Shown here piece after piece: positions 23,077-34,594 of a stretch of DNA of 64,000 nucleotides. The position numbers were made by a program, and so were the translations under genes. Numbering within the stretch: position 1 is the first letter of the stretch; each line of letters opens with the position of its first letter. The stretch spans positions 21,685,489 to 21,749,488 of the forward strand of contig NC_026655.2 in assembly GCF_000004075.3 (NCBI RefSeq). Reading direction: 5' to 3'. This DNA is from Cucumis sativus. Lineage: Eukaryota; Streptophyta; Magnoliopsida; Cucurbitales; Cucurbitaceae. Below the pieces are notes generated by a model. The model worked only from the letters and a program-made list of their open reading frames with translations. It was not told where the DNA came from and ran no database searches.

Positions 23077-23511
23077 ACACGTATGGAATTAGTTTGGGGA
23101 GGTGGTGGAAACGTGGCCCAATAATATTGGAGCAGCGCAACAAGAGAGAGACTTCCTTTTTGACACGCATGTGGTCCTTGGTGTACTCTGTGAGGCGTCC
23201 CTATTTTAAAATAACAATTTCCCAATTAAATATTAAGACGACATAGCTTACTGACACGTGTCGGAATCCTGGAATACGAGATTACAAAAATAATAAATAA
23301 ATAAAATAGAGAGAATTTTCTTTTTCTTTTTTTGTTTATTCGGTTATAGCTTTTGATGGCCAATGAGAATTGAGTACGTGTTGGGGGAGTGGGACCCATG
23401 GGTGAAATTTTAAAAAATGAAAAGAAATATCTGAGAAAAGAGAAGGCGGAAGATGGAAACGTGGCGTTCTTAAAAGGACTCGACCCGACCCGGTTGGTAC
23501 AAGGGACACGT
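23077..23511 (-). promoter_or_regulatory. ABRE/G-box cluster upstream of the PP2C gene
   Basis: ACGTG cores, in either orientation, occur at 23078-23082, 23111-23115 (ACGTGGC), 23253-23262 (palindrome GACACGTGTC), 23376-23380, 23459-23465 (ACGTGGC) and 23507-23511. All lie about 330-770 bases upstream of the start codon. Multiple ABREs are expected for an ABA-induced HAI gene bound by ABF-type bZIP factors. Confidence 0.7.
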
Positions 23512-26193
23512 TTCGACCATATGCCACTTTTAGCTTTCTAAATCTTCTTTTCATTCATTAATTCAACACATTCACAAATTTGTCACACCCCTATTTTTCA
23601 AATTCATACCTTTCAAATTCCTTTCTAGATTGATAGTTAATAAGATATCAATATTGATTACTTTATTTGATGTACACGCCTCGTGTTAATCTTCATTCAG
23701 ATTTCATTTAACTTTAATGTTAGAATTAAAAAAAAAAAAGTATCGTTATTATACAGTATCATACATTAGACACAACAAAAAATTATAAGAAGCATATGTT
23801 AACTACAATTTTCATATTTTTTTCACAAATGTTAGGCCAATTAATTAACTCTACTTTCCACCTTGTTCTACAAAAATTAATTGCAAACTTCATGAACTAT
23901 GAACTAAATTGAAGTCTCATTAACTTAAAAGTGTTTCTAGAAATTAAATTCAAATTACCTTTTTACCAAAAAAGTGTTGGTTTTAAAATTTTATACAACC
24001 CACTTAGTAGTAACAAAAAATTTAAATCAAATTTGACTTTCAAGCAAAAAAAAAAGAAAGGATTGTTCAAGGTTGAGTAATTAAAAAAGTTGATAAAAAT
24101 TTCAACTTTTAAGAAAAACATAACTATCTCAAATTGTTTAAACTGTCTTCAATTGAAATATGAGTTATATAGATTAACTGTTATATAGTATCTGTTAACT
24201 ACACATGGATAAAAGGATAAGAGTTTGATTAAAAAGAAAATTTATGTTTATGGTTGGATAATTTTCGTTTTTACTTTTTAAGATTAATTATCTACTTAAT
24301 GTTTCCTTTAATAAATTTTACATTTTAAATATACAATTTAATATCATTTTGTATTTTCTAATTTTTCCGAATTGTTCAATCTTCATTCCTATTTCTTAAA
24401 ATTTTCAATTTGTAGTTGAAATTATCTTAAATTAATTACTAGTTCAAAATTAATGTTTATTTTAACTGATTAAATAATTAATAATAGTAACGACTTTCAT
24501 GCAAATATTTTAAGATTATTAAATTAATACAACTCAACTAATAATAATAGATAATAATAACAATAAATTGTAAAAAGAATATATATCTTTCAACGGTTTG
24601 GAAAAATAATAATAGCTAGATAATAATAACAACAATAATAGTAAGACTAAAAGTCAAGTAAAATGTATTAAAAGTGCAAAAATTCAAAAATACATAAATT
24701 AAAGTTAAACTTGTTAGTACGAATTCAGATTTTAACGTCGTTTTAATCAATATACAGTGTATTATTAAAAATACTTAACGTCGGTTGAATATGATATTCT
24801 AACTAACGAATCGTTTAAGTCTTTAGGAAGTCTAATTCTATTTATAAAAAATTAGATGAGTAATTAAATTTTTAGTAAACTATATAACTTATAAATAAAC
24901 ACAAAGTTATAAATGTGAGGTAGTTTTTCATGCTATCAAGAGGCGTAATTAATGTACCAAATGTTTAGGGTATAACGAGGGGTGGTAAAATCATTTCCAA
25001 AACTTTTGGAAATAATAATAATAATAAATTATCTAAAGGGTCAATAAATCATAAATTAATGTTAGGAGAATTGCTAATATACCTAACATGTTAAAAGCTT
25101 AGCATAATTAATTATATGATCAAAAGGTTTGAGTTTATCTAACCTTTTAAACAATTCAAAAATAAATGTTTCTTTCTTTGATTTTTAAACTTTTGATAAC
25201 ATTAAATAATTCATAGCCTTTAGCTCTGTTTTTATACATATATCAACTATTGATGTTAAAATATGAACGAAAAATGCACTTGATCTTTGTTTTAAACGAA
25301 AAACAATATGGTACGTAAAAGAACCAACATTGTTTGATGTATATACATTTTGATGAGGCCAGAGAAACAAAAAAGTTTTACGGTAAGGTTCAAGTTATCT
25401 CATATAAAGTTATAACTACGTATTTTATAAAAGTGATTGGCCTAGATTAATTATTTAACTATATTTATGTTTGACGTTTCAACATTTTTTCTAGAACGAT
25501 GTTTTGAGTTTAGGAGCATGCATGAGATGTTTTCTATTTTGCTAAGGTCAATTGAGTACGTAAATTTGAATCGTATTAAAATTAAGAAATTACACTATAA
25601 AAGTGTATCGTTTTAAAAGTCTAGACCAGAATTTGAAGAAGGAAAAAGTATTTCTTTGAAAAATTCCCATCTTATAAGATCAATATTTTTGAGTTATTTG
25701 AGTTTGAGAATTCGAATAACTCGAATTTAGTTTATAACCCAACTCAACCTATAAATATGGATTGGGTTATAATTTTTTTTTCTATTTCTAATTTCTAATA
25801 ATTATAAAAGTTTAAAATTATTGTGTTTAAATAATATATATATATTTTATATTAATTCGATTTGGTTTGAATTGAATCAAAATTTTCAACCTTTCAACGA
25901 CATATGTAACCTAATTTAAAGAGATAAAAAATAAAATTAATTCAATCCAACCCATATTTTAAGCTAACCTAACCGCCCGACATCAACCATGAACGTTTTC
26001 GTAAGGTGTGAAATTTCAAAAGGAAGTTTCGATTTATATGGGTGGAAAAAGAAGTAATTTGGAAAATGTTAGAGAGAGATTGAGAGAGGGAATGGAAGAC
26101 ATCACAATCAAAATTAATAATTAGAAGGGAAAGACGAAAATACCCTGAAAGCGGTAGGCAAAAGAAATCATGGAAGGAGAGATTATGTTGGGG

Positions 26194-26385
26194 ACGTGGC
26201 GGAGTATGATTTGAGAAGCGGTGGTGGGACCGGTTAGTTAAAAAAAAGTTTTCTTTTCTTTTCCTTTCTTTTTAAAAAGAAAAACGGAAGAAGGAATAAG
26301 GAGAAGGCTCCACGTGGAAAGTAGGATTTTTGGTTTCGGGTAGCGGACTTTGACGTGGACATGTCATTTGAAAAAATGCCACGTG
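26194..26385. promoter_or_regulatory. G-box/ABRE island in the intergenic spacer
   Basis: Four ACGTG cores fall within 192 bases: ACGTGGC (26194-26200), palindrome CCACGTGG (26310-26317), ACGTGG (26353-26358) and CCACGTGA (26379-26386). The surrounding 350 bases are purine-rich and less AT-rich than their neighbours. It could be a distal enhancer of the PP2C gene or the promoter of an unannotated transcript; nothing coding is seen. Confidence 0.45.
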
Positions 26386-28329
26386 ATTAGTAAGACAAAT
26401 ATTTATTTAAACTCCCCATTTTCCTGACACGCACCCCCACACCCCTCTTTTTCCCTTTTCCAAACCTATTTATTATTCTTATTACTCTCTTCTACATTTT
26501 AAATTTTAACAAAATATTTCTTTTTAACCATTTCAAAAACTTTTAAATAAAATATCAAATGTTGTGTTATTAATTCATCATTTATATTTCATTCTCTACA
26601 TTTCTTTTGGTTCCAAATATTTTTAACCAAATAAAAAGAAATAAAAGAGAATGAACAGAGTAAATCTGAAATATTAAAAACAACTAGTATGTTTTAGCCA
26701 AAATCTTTATCAACAGCTTAACTTTACATATTTAATTAATAATTATATCAATTTAAACCAGTTACATATTCTCATTTTAGATTTAATATAAAATTCACCT
26801 TTTTGTTTAATTGTCAATACATTGAATTATTATATGAAAATTGAAATAATAAAATCAAACAAAATGCATGCATCAATTGATGATAATTGAGTATTTGAAT
26901 TAATTTTCTCACGAATGTTTGAGAGTTTCATTGACAAACAAAATGTAATAATAGAAAGAGTAAATTAATACACCGACTAATGTTTATTATTTCATTTTAT
27001 AGCGTTATTAATTTTAACTTTAAATTCACTTTACTTTTTTTTTTTTTGCTTGAAAATAAACTCATGAAAATATTTATAAAAAATTAACAAAATTTAAGAT
27101 TTACTAGTGATAAATCTAAATTATTTTTTTTTTATATTTTTGTTTGTTTTTCTATTTTTTTTAAATAACCCTAGTTAATAATTTTAAAAACCAAAAGCTA
27201 CTTTCACATAATGATTTATTTATTTTGTTATACTATATGCATTTAAAAAAGCAAAAAAAAAAAACCTTTTTTCACCAACATTTTAGTTCTCAAAATCATA
27301 TGGTTTAACTAAAATTTTGTTAGAATGAAATTTAGAAGTTTTGTAAAGAGAAAAAGTGAAATAGATTATAAATAATAAAAGCTATATTCTTAACTTGGTT
27401 CTTTTCTTAGAACATAATTATTCAAAAGACATAATAATATAAATCTTGAATATTTAATTTATAAGAAAAGACTAAATTTTGACATCAAACCCTTTTATTA
27501 TCAATAATAAAAATTATTATGTATTGGTAAAGAGAAAATTAAAAGCACATGTGAAAGTGTCATCATCACATACCACATTTTCATTTTGACTCAATATATA
27601 TACATATAATATATGATCATTTGATTTCTTGAGTTACACCCTTTTTAAGATTTTTATGTCAATAATTCAATTCTTATAATTAAGACATCTGATTTTTCAC
27701 TCAAAGCCCCTAAGCCTCCCCACCTAATAACAATGTGAAAATTACAAAAATACCAATGACATTCTATTATTAATATATATATATAAGGAAGATATTTCAA
27801 TATTTTAATATTTATCTCTTTGGTTTTCTTTGTTTTTTTTTGGAGAATTATCACTTTGGCTTATTAAGACCTCCAACTCATACCTATTCCAACTCTTCAA
27901 TTCTCCCAACAAGTAAGGTGAGAGGCAGAGTTAGGATATTATTAGTTTGAGAAAGGGGTAGCTATAAAATGATATTTTCTTTTTCATGAAATAAATATCA
28001 CTACAATCATTGCTATATATTTATTTATTACAAAGAGGATTAATTTTTTTTTTTTATGTAAAGTGTTGGAAAAAATTCAACTATAAAACTAAGTGATTTA
28101 ATGAAAAAAACTTGCGTTTTGTATTCAAAAGTTGTGTTTGGAAGCAAATATTTAATATATAACTATAAAACTAGTAGAAATAATTATGAATTGTTCAACT
28201 TTTTCTTTTTATTTTTTATGCATATTATAGTTTATAACAGGGATATTTCTAAAAAGATGATATTGTTGATGCAAAATTGTATTTATAAATATATTAAAAA
28301 GGTTTAATATAATTTGGATTAGGAGAGTA

Positions 28330-28680
28330 AAGAGGGAGAGAATGATTAGATGTGGTGGATGGAAGTGGAAGGAAGGTTCCTAAAATCCGTTAAGAGTGGA
28401 AACGTGTAATTGGTGAGGGGATGAAGAAAAGAGGGTAGCCATTATCCATACGATCCGTTAAATTCCGACGAGGAGAAACCCAGGTGGCAGTAGGGTTCCG
28501 ATACGGCGGCGACACGAGTCGCGGGGGAAAGGGGGGAGTTGGGGAAAAGGGGGATACGTGGAGAGGGGGAGCGGCGCATGGAAGGCAAATTGCGGGGCGG
28601 CGTAGGATTCAGTGCCGGCGGTGGGAAATGTGTAAGTGCAGGTGAAGAGAGAGATAGAGTTAGTGAGTGGGTGTGTGGCA
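28330..28680. other. GC/purine-rich island of unknown role
   Basis: The stretch from about 28430 to 28650 is strongly G-rich on the plus strand, with G runs, CGGCGGCG-like segments and two ACGTG cores (28402-28406, 28556-28560), inside very AT-rich DNA. No long ATG-initiated open frame or splice-consistent coding sequence is visible. It may be a promoter, a first exon of a non-coding transcript or conserved non-coding DNA. Confidence 0.4.
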
Positions 28681-31600
28681 GTACAGATTTGTTTTTGCTG
28701 ATTTTATGGGCTTTTATCTTCTTTTTCTATTCTCCTAAAACACAACTGTACTCCACTATATCAATGCTACAATTGGAGTCAAGGATATCATGTTTTATAT
28801 ATATATATATATATCCCTCTCTCTTTCTCTATTACTTTCTGCCTATCAATATATCATTATCACACCTCACACTATGACCTCATTTACCACTTATATATCC
28901 ATTGTTTAAAGACTTGGAAACACATTATTGAGAATATGAGCCCATAGTTGAGATGCATGTAAAGAAGAATCAATAAGGAAATGAAAATAGAATCCTGATA
29001 GGTACAAACGGTATGAAAATGGGCTACGATTCAAAACGGTGGGAACAAAGTTATATAATCGAGTCCAAAGTGCTTCATCGACCCAAACTCATCTCCTTAG
29101 TGTCATTAGTGTCATTCGAATAGTTCCAAAGAAAAATATTCGTGTGATTGTAAAAGAATTTTATCGGAGAATCGATTGTAACGAATCTCAAACACAAACG
29201 TAATTGGATTGCTTTTATGATCATGTTTACTTAGAATTATGGATCTTTGACATCCAATGTTAACGTTGCCGTTCGATCCGATTTACTTTACTCATTTTAT
29301 GATATTTAGAGCAAAAAATAACACATAAAGTCATACTTTTACTCAAAACTGCACCAAAATATTAATACACTTTGCAACATGAATAATCAATAATAAACTA
29401 GCAATAATAATACATAGATTAGATTAATGATGTGTTTGGATTATATTTTCAAGTGTTTAATCTATAAAATAAGTTATTTTAAAGAAAAAAAAAAACTAGA
29501 GCGTTTGGAAGCCACTCAAAATAGATCCATAAATGGTTTAAACAAAAACGATTTCTTGAAAAACAATTTTTTCTTAATTCAATCCAAACGAATTCTAAAA
29601 TGGTATTTAAGTGAATAGTTAAACTCACCATCTTTTACTTAAATGATATGAGATGTACATTTCTAGAAGGTTTAAACTTTAAATTAATATCTATACTTTT
29701 AGCTTTAGTTTATATCGGTCTCTATACTTTAAAACGTTCATTTTAAACTTTTGCACTTTAAAAACGTTCATTTCAATCCCTTCATTTTCATTTCATCTCA
29801 TTTTTAAGAGAATCAAAATGATAACTTTTAAGAGTTCAACGATCAAAATATTACCCGAAAACTAAAATAGACATTTTAAAAATACATAAACTAGAATGAA
29901 CAAAAGTTAAAAAGTATACCGAACAAAATATAGTTTAAAAAGAAAAAAGAAGAACCAAATGGTATATAAGAAAAAGTAGACGGAAAGAAACCAAATTTCC
30001 CTCTTCAACCAATTATATAAATTGGTTGATAGTATATATATATATAAATGATTAAAACTCTATCATACATATATATTAGATTCTTCAAATCAATAGGAAA
30101 TTTGTAATTAGGTGAGTGATGACTATAATATATAGATTATTATTATTTTCATTTTATATATATACTAAGGTTTAGACATATGTTGATCCAATTTAATATA
30201 TACATATATATATATATATAAAATTTGATCTAGTATGTGGTTAGAAATAATTGGGAAGCCACGAAATGGTTGTCATATTCAATTATTATTCCTAATGCCA
30301 CATGGCAGTTTAGTGTGATATTTGGTATTACATACCTTTTCAAATAAAATACATCAACTCCATGAAAACATGTTTTTCCTTTTTCCTTTTTAAATATGTA
30401 TGAATTTTAAAATATTTTTTCACTTCATTTAGGAAATGAATTGCCAATTAGTTGACAAACTTTAAATTGGGTTGTTTATGTAAATATAACCAAATTTCAT
30501 ATTCTAATAATAATAAACAACGTAGCGATTAGTAACATCGATAGTAGGGATGAACATGGTAGACCAAAAAATCGAGATTCGGTCGGTGTTGGTTTGGCAA
30601 AGATAAAATTCATAGGTTTAAACCGACTTAAATTGACTAACCAATAGTTGGTTTTGTACTTCTTCATAGTCGAGGTCAGTTTGAATATTTACTAAACTAA
30701 TTATTGTTAGTTTGATGGGAAGATTTACTCGGATCAATTGATATTCAATAGAAGTTTATAAATGAAATATGAAAATTATAAATAGATTTTATTCCCACTT
30801 TTCAATTGTTCTATTTTTCTTTTGTCAAAACAATTATGTATATATATATATATATATAAAAAGGTAAGATGTATAGATTGCATTATTTATTAAAAGTCTT
30901 ATCAACTGTATGTGTCTCTTCATGCTGACAAGGCACCAGCTGGTTGCTCTTTAAGTCTTTTTCTAAATTCCAAAGCTTTTTCCTTTTTCTAATTTTTAAA
31001 AACCATCACATTTTCTTTTACAAAATTAAATCCTCCAAACTATCTATTTTACTCATTCAATCATTTACAAATGAAATGAAAGAAGATGAAAATAAAAAGA
31101 TCAAAATGATTATTTTTTTTTAAAAAAAAGTAATAGAGTTGTAATTGTGGATTAATTTTGATTTGGTTTGTCACACTTAAATATGTCATAGGGTGCCCAC
31201 CTAATGGGCTTTGGTTTTGGTGGGCCCTCCACTTTGAGCCCAACCCAACACAAAAACTTTCTTCCACTTGACAAGAGACTTTTATGGCCAAAGTTGTTAG
31301 AGAATATCATCACATGACCTTCCAACATTAGGTTAATAATGCAACATATACTTATACAATTAACTTTTTTTCTTTTTCATTTTGAGAATAACATTCTCCT
31401 TTTTCCTTTACAATAAGTATCAAATGTTCCGGAGGTATTCATAAAAGATAGTATACAGTTTTAGTGATAACTGCTTAAAAAAATCGTTTGTGTTTTTCTT
31501 AAGATTTTCAATGTTTTTTTTTTTTTTTAAGTTTGTAAAAGTTATTGTAGTTGAGAAAGAATTTATGCGATTTTGGTGGACCATAATTACTATTATTATT

Positions 31601-32577
31601 ATTATTTCGATTTTGAAATTTCTCAAGGCTATTCTAATTTCTAGATTATTTTGATTTTATTCGTGCAAGCAAAGTATGAGTTTTTTTTTTTTTTTTTTGC
31701 CCTAAAAGAATCATCAAACTTATTCTATAAGACAAATAATAGCATAATGTAAGTGTTTGTTTAAGCCCATTCCATACACTAATACAACTTTGGATGAAAG
31801 TGACACTATGATCAAAATCTAATGGTTAGATTTATGAGCATTTTCATCATAAAACCCATTTTGAATGAGGTAACCACTTCAAGCTTGAGCACCACACAAA
31901 ATCATTATCTTTATGCACCCTTCCATTTTCCTTTTATGAAGGTAACACCATTAATAGTGATACCCAACAATTGCATTGTCAAATATTGCCCTTGCCAACA
32001 AAGAAACCACTTTCTCCAACTCTTCTTTTTCATATCTTTGACACCATACACATTCATATTTCCATTGCAATTAAAATTTGAACCATAATTTTTTTCTTTT
32101 AACCTCCATATCACTAATGATGAAAAGTTTATTATGAAAAAACTCCGACATGAAGTTTAAGTGTGGTCAAGTCAAAGAGTGAAAAAGAGTAGAGAAGTTC
32201 TAAGATATGTGAAAGAAAGTCAACTTATCTTTTCATAGCTATATTGATATATTTTTTTGTTTAACATAAAACGTTGTCAAATTAAGGTAAAACATAGCTA
32301 ATTTAGAATGTTAACCTTAGGATGGGGTTTCGTCTACAGTGATTTCATCTTTGTTCCTAGTCTAACTACCTATGTAATTCACTAAATCTTTGTTACGACA
32401 ATTAGTTCAAAAGAATTTAGAACTATATATTTACAGTTTTGATGGTTTGATACAATAGTTGAAGTTGAAAGCTTGGAAATTAAACTCATAATTTACTAAA
32501 ATATATCATTTTCAATAGAAACTTAATCCCACTAACCGCCCCATGACATTAAATTTATTCTTATTCTTTATGGACCC

Positions 32578-32710
32578 AAAACGACGTGCAAATATCGTCA
32601 ACTCCCTAATATTTTATGTCGTTTTGGCGTTGACGAAGGTTGAACGATACGTCGTTTTCCTTACCAATATTTCAATATCATGAAAAAGAAACTAAACGAC
32701 AGGTCGTCAA
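32578..32710. promoter_or_regulatory. Repeated AAACGAC/GTCGTTT motifs upstream of the MTP gene
   Basis: AAAACGACGT (32578-32587) and its exact reverse complement ACGTCGTTTT (32649-32658) flank another GTCGTTTT (near 32619) and precede TAAACGACAGGTCGTC (near 32694). They lie 300-450 bases upstream of the probable MTP transcript start. Their role is unknown; they are candidate promoter elements. Confidence 0.35.
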
Positions 32711-33050
32711 AGTCACGCACCAATAATTGGAATGTAGGATTCATAATCGCTTGGAAAGTGCGTGAGAAAGGATTCCCTTTTCAGTAGTTGGCCGGCAACG
32801 AAACGCAACGATCAAAACAATTCAATTCTTTTATTACTATTCTTATAAATTTTTTTTTTTTTTTCTTTTTTTTTTTCTGTTTAGCCCTTCAGATCAACAA
32901 CGAATCCTTCAAGGCAACAAAGATAAGGAAAAAAGTTCCCCATTTCCTACCATATTTGTAAATTCTTTCAAATTTTATCCCTTTTCGATCGCATTAAAAC
33001 CCTTTCGTTTCGTTTCGTTTACCCTTTTTAGGAATTTGATCCTTTATTAG

Positions 33051-33391
33051 GTAATGAATTGTTTTGCTATATAGTTCTGTAACTTTCCTTTTTTATGAAT
33101 TCGTCTGTTTCCTTTTCTCAGTGGCTCGCGCTTATTTTGTACAAATTGATATCCTGGACCTCTTTCTTATTGTTGATTATACGATTGAATTGTGCATTCT
33201 ATCGATTCCTTGTTCATTTGTTCGTTTTGGGTGCTGATCGACCCAGAGTAGCGATTGTTGCATATTTTCCTGGAGGGGCTTGGTTTTTGAATCTTTGAGC
33301 ATTTTTTAATTGTTAGTTCGTGTTTGTTTTTTCTTCTTGAGATATTCTTATGTAGGTTAATGAAGCTTACTTTTGATTCTTCTTTTTGCAG
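33051..33391 (+). other. Probable 5'UTR intron of the MTP gene
   Basis: The leader has a donor TTATTAG|GTAATG at 33051 and an acceptor CTTTTTGCAG ending at 33391, 42 bases before the start codon. The enclosed 341 bases are T-rich, as plant introns are. The leader seems to begin near 32880-32930. The assignment rests on splice-site appearance only. Confidence 0.55.
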
Positions 33392-33433
33392 GTTTTTTCG
33401 TATTGATTTATATATATTGGATAGGTCAAGGAA

Positions 33434-34594
33434 ATGGGGGAGGAGGAAGTGCTTATTTTGAAAACAGAACACTCGGATGAAATTAACATCCCAATAGTTG
33501 CTAAGAAGATGAATGATGTTATTCCCACTTCCACTTCCTCAGAAGTTAAATGTTGCAGTTCTGGCTGTGCTTTTTCCAGACTAGAACATAGTAATTTGGA
33601 GTCATTAAAACGTTCTAAATCAGCTATGAAGCTTGGTGGATTGATATTGTTTTATACTATAGCTATAGTAGTTGAGATTATTGGTGGTTTGAGAGCTAAC
33701 AGTCTTTCGGTAATGACAGATGCAGCTCACTTGCTTAGTGATGTTGCTGGTTTCTCTGTTTCCCTCTTTGCAGTTTGGGTTTCGGGTTGGGAGGCGACAC
33801 CGCAACACTCGTTCGGGTATAACCGTCTTGAAGTTTTAGGTGCCCTTGTGTCTGTACAACTTATATGGCTGATTTCTGGGATATTAATCTACGAGGCGAT
33901 TGACCGGATTCTTGCACCAAAGACTAAGGTGGATGGTTTCCTTATGTTTGCCGTTGCAGCTTTTGGATTCCTTCTTAACTTGTTTATGGTTATTTGGCTT
34001 GGCCATAGCCACCACCACCACCACTCTCATTCATCTCATTGTTGCCATCATGATCATCACTCTCATTCTCATCAGAATCACTTGGAGCATGAGGAGGAGG
34101 AGGTTTACACATTAACCAAACAAGAAGGTGCTTCTTTGGGATCAAAGGACAATAGTTCAACGTTGAACATAAATCTCCAAGGCGCTTATCTTCATGTCAT
34201 TACTGATATGATTCAATCTATTGGTGTGATGATTGCTGGATTGGTTCTTTGGTTTAAACCCGAGTGGATCGTCGTAGATTTAATCTGCACTCTTGTATTT
34301 TCTGTTCTTGCTTTAGCTACTACTTTCTCTATGCTTAGACATACAGCTGTTATATTAATGGAAGGAACACCTAGGGAGGTCCATATTGAGAGCTTAGAAA
34401 ATGACATCAAGAACATGAAAGGAGTTTATGATTTGCATGACTTGCACATTTGGTCCATAACGGTTGGAAAAGTCGTGTTGTCATGCCACGTTGTTGCTGA
34501 AGCCGGAGTTTGTTCTAGGGAGCTAATTTTGAAGATTAAAAGCCATTGTGAAAAGAGATACAATATAGTCCATACCACCATACAAGTTGAGTAA
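33434..34594 (+). CDS. Metal tolerance protein (CDF zinc transporter), MTP1/MTP4/MTPB-like
   Basis: This is a cation diffusion facilitator of 386 residues, likely a vacuolar-membrane Zn(2+)/H(+) antiporter that sequesters zinc (and possibly cadmium or cobalt). Six membrane helices lie at about 66-86, 93-117, 133-155, 166-189, 248-273 and 278-302. The two HxxxD metal-site motifs are HLLSD (99-103, helix 2) and HVITD (254-258, helix 5). Between helices 4 and 5 is a cytosolic His-rich loop (about 191-219), shorter than in MTP1. A Cys cluster near residue 40-45 (CCSSGC) and a C-terminal metal-sensing domain (303-386) are also present. The coding region is a single exon, as is common in this subgroup, and has no frame defects. 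The subgroup (MTP1 versus MTP4/MTPB) cannot be fixed by eye; the short His loop favours MTPB/MTP4. Confidence 0.92.
   Translation: MGEEEVLILKTEHSDEINIPIVAKKMNDVIPTSTSSEVKCCSSGCAFSRLEHSNLESLKRSKSAMKLGGLILFYTIAIVVEIIGGLRANSLSVMTDAAHLLSDVAGFSVSLFAVWVSGWEATPQHSFGYNRLEVLGALVSVQLIWLISGILIYEAIDRILAPKTKVDGFLMFAVAAFGFLLNLFMVIWLGHSHHHHHSHSSHCCHHDHHSHSHQNHLEHEEEEVYTLTKQEGASLGSKDNSSTLNINLQGAYLHVITDMIQSIGVMIAGLVLWFKPEWIVVDLICTLVFSVLALATTFSMLRHTAVILMEGTPREVHIESLENDIKNMKGVYDLHDLHIWSITVGKVVLSCHVVAEAGVCSRELILKIKSHCEKRYNIVHTTIQVE

Larger units (their letters stand above)
23512..33050. other. Large AT-rich spacer between the divergent PP2C and MTP genes
   Basis: About 9.5 kb without a supported gene. It contains simple AT repeats (for example 28797-28816, 30200-30222, 30838-30858), poly-A/T tracts, and two islands of unusual composition at 26040-26390 and 28330-28680, listed separately. 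Open frames seen here are short and biased in composition. Confidence 0.6.

Noticed and set aside
28539-28877. 112-codon plus-strand frame over the GC-rich island
   Set aside because: It lacks an ATG at its start, and half of it is G-run derived and half is AT-repeat derived; not protein-like.
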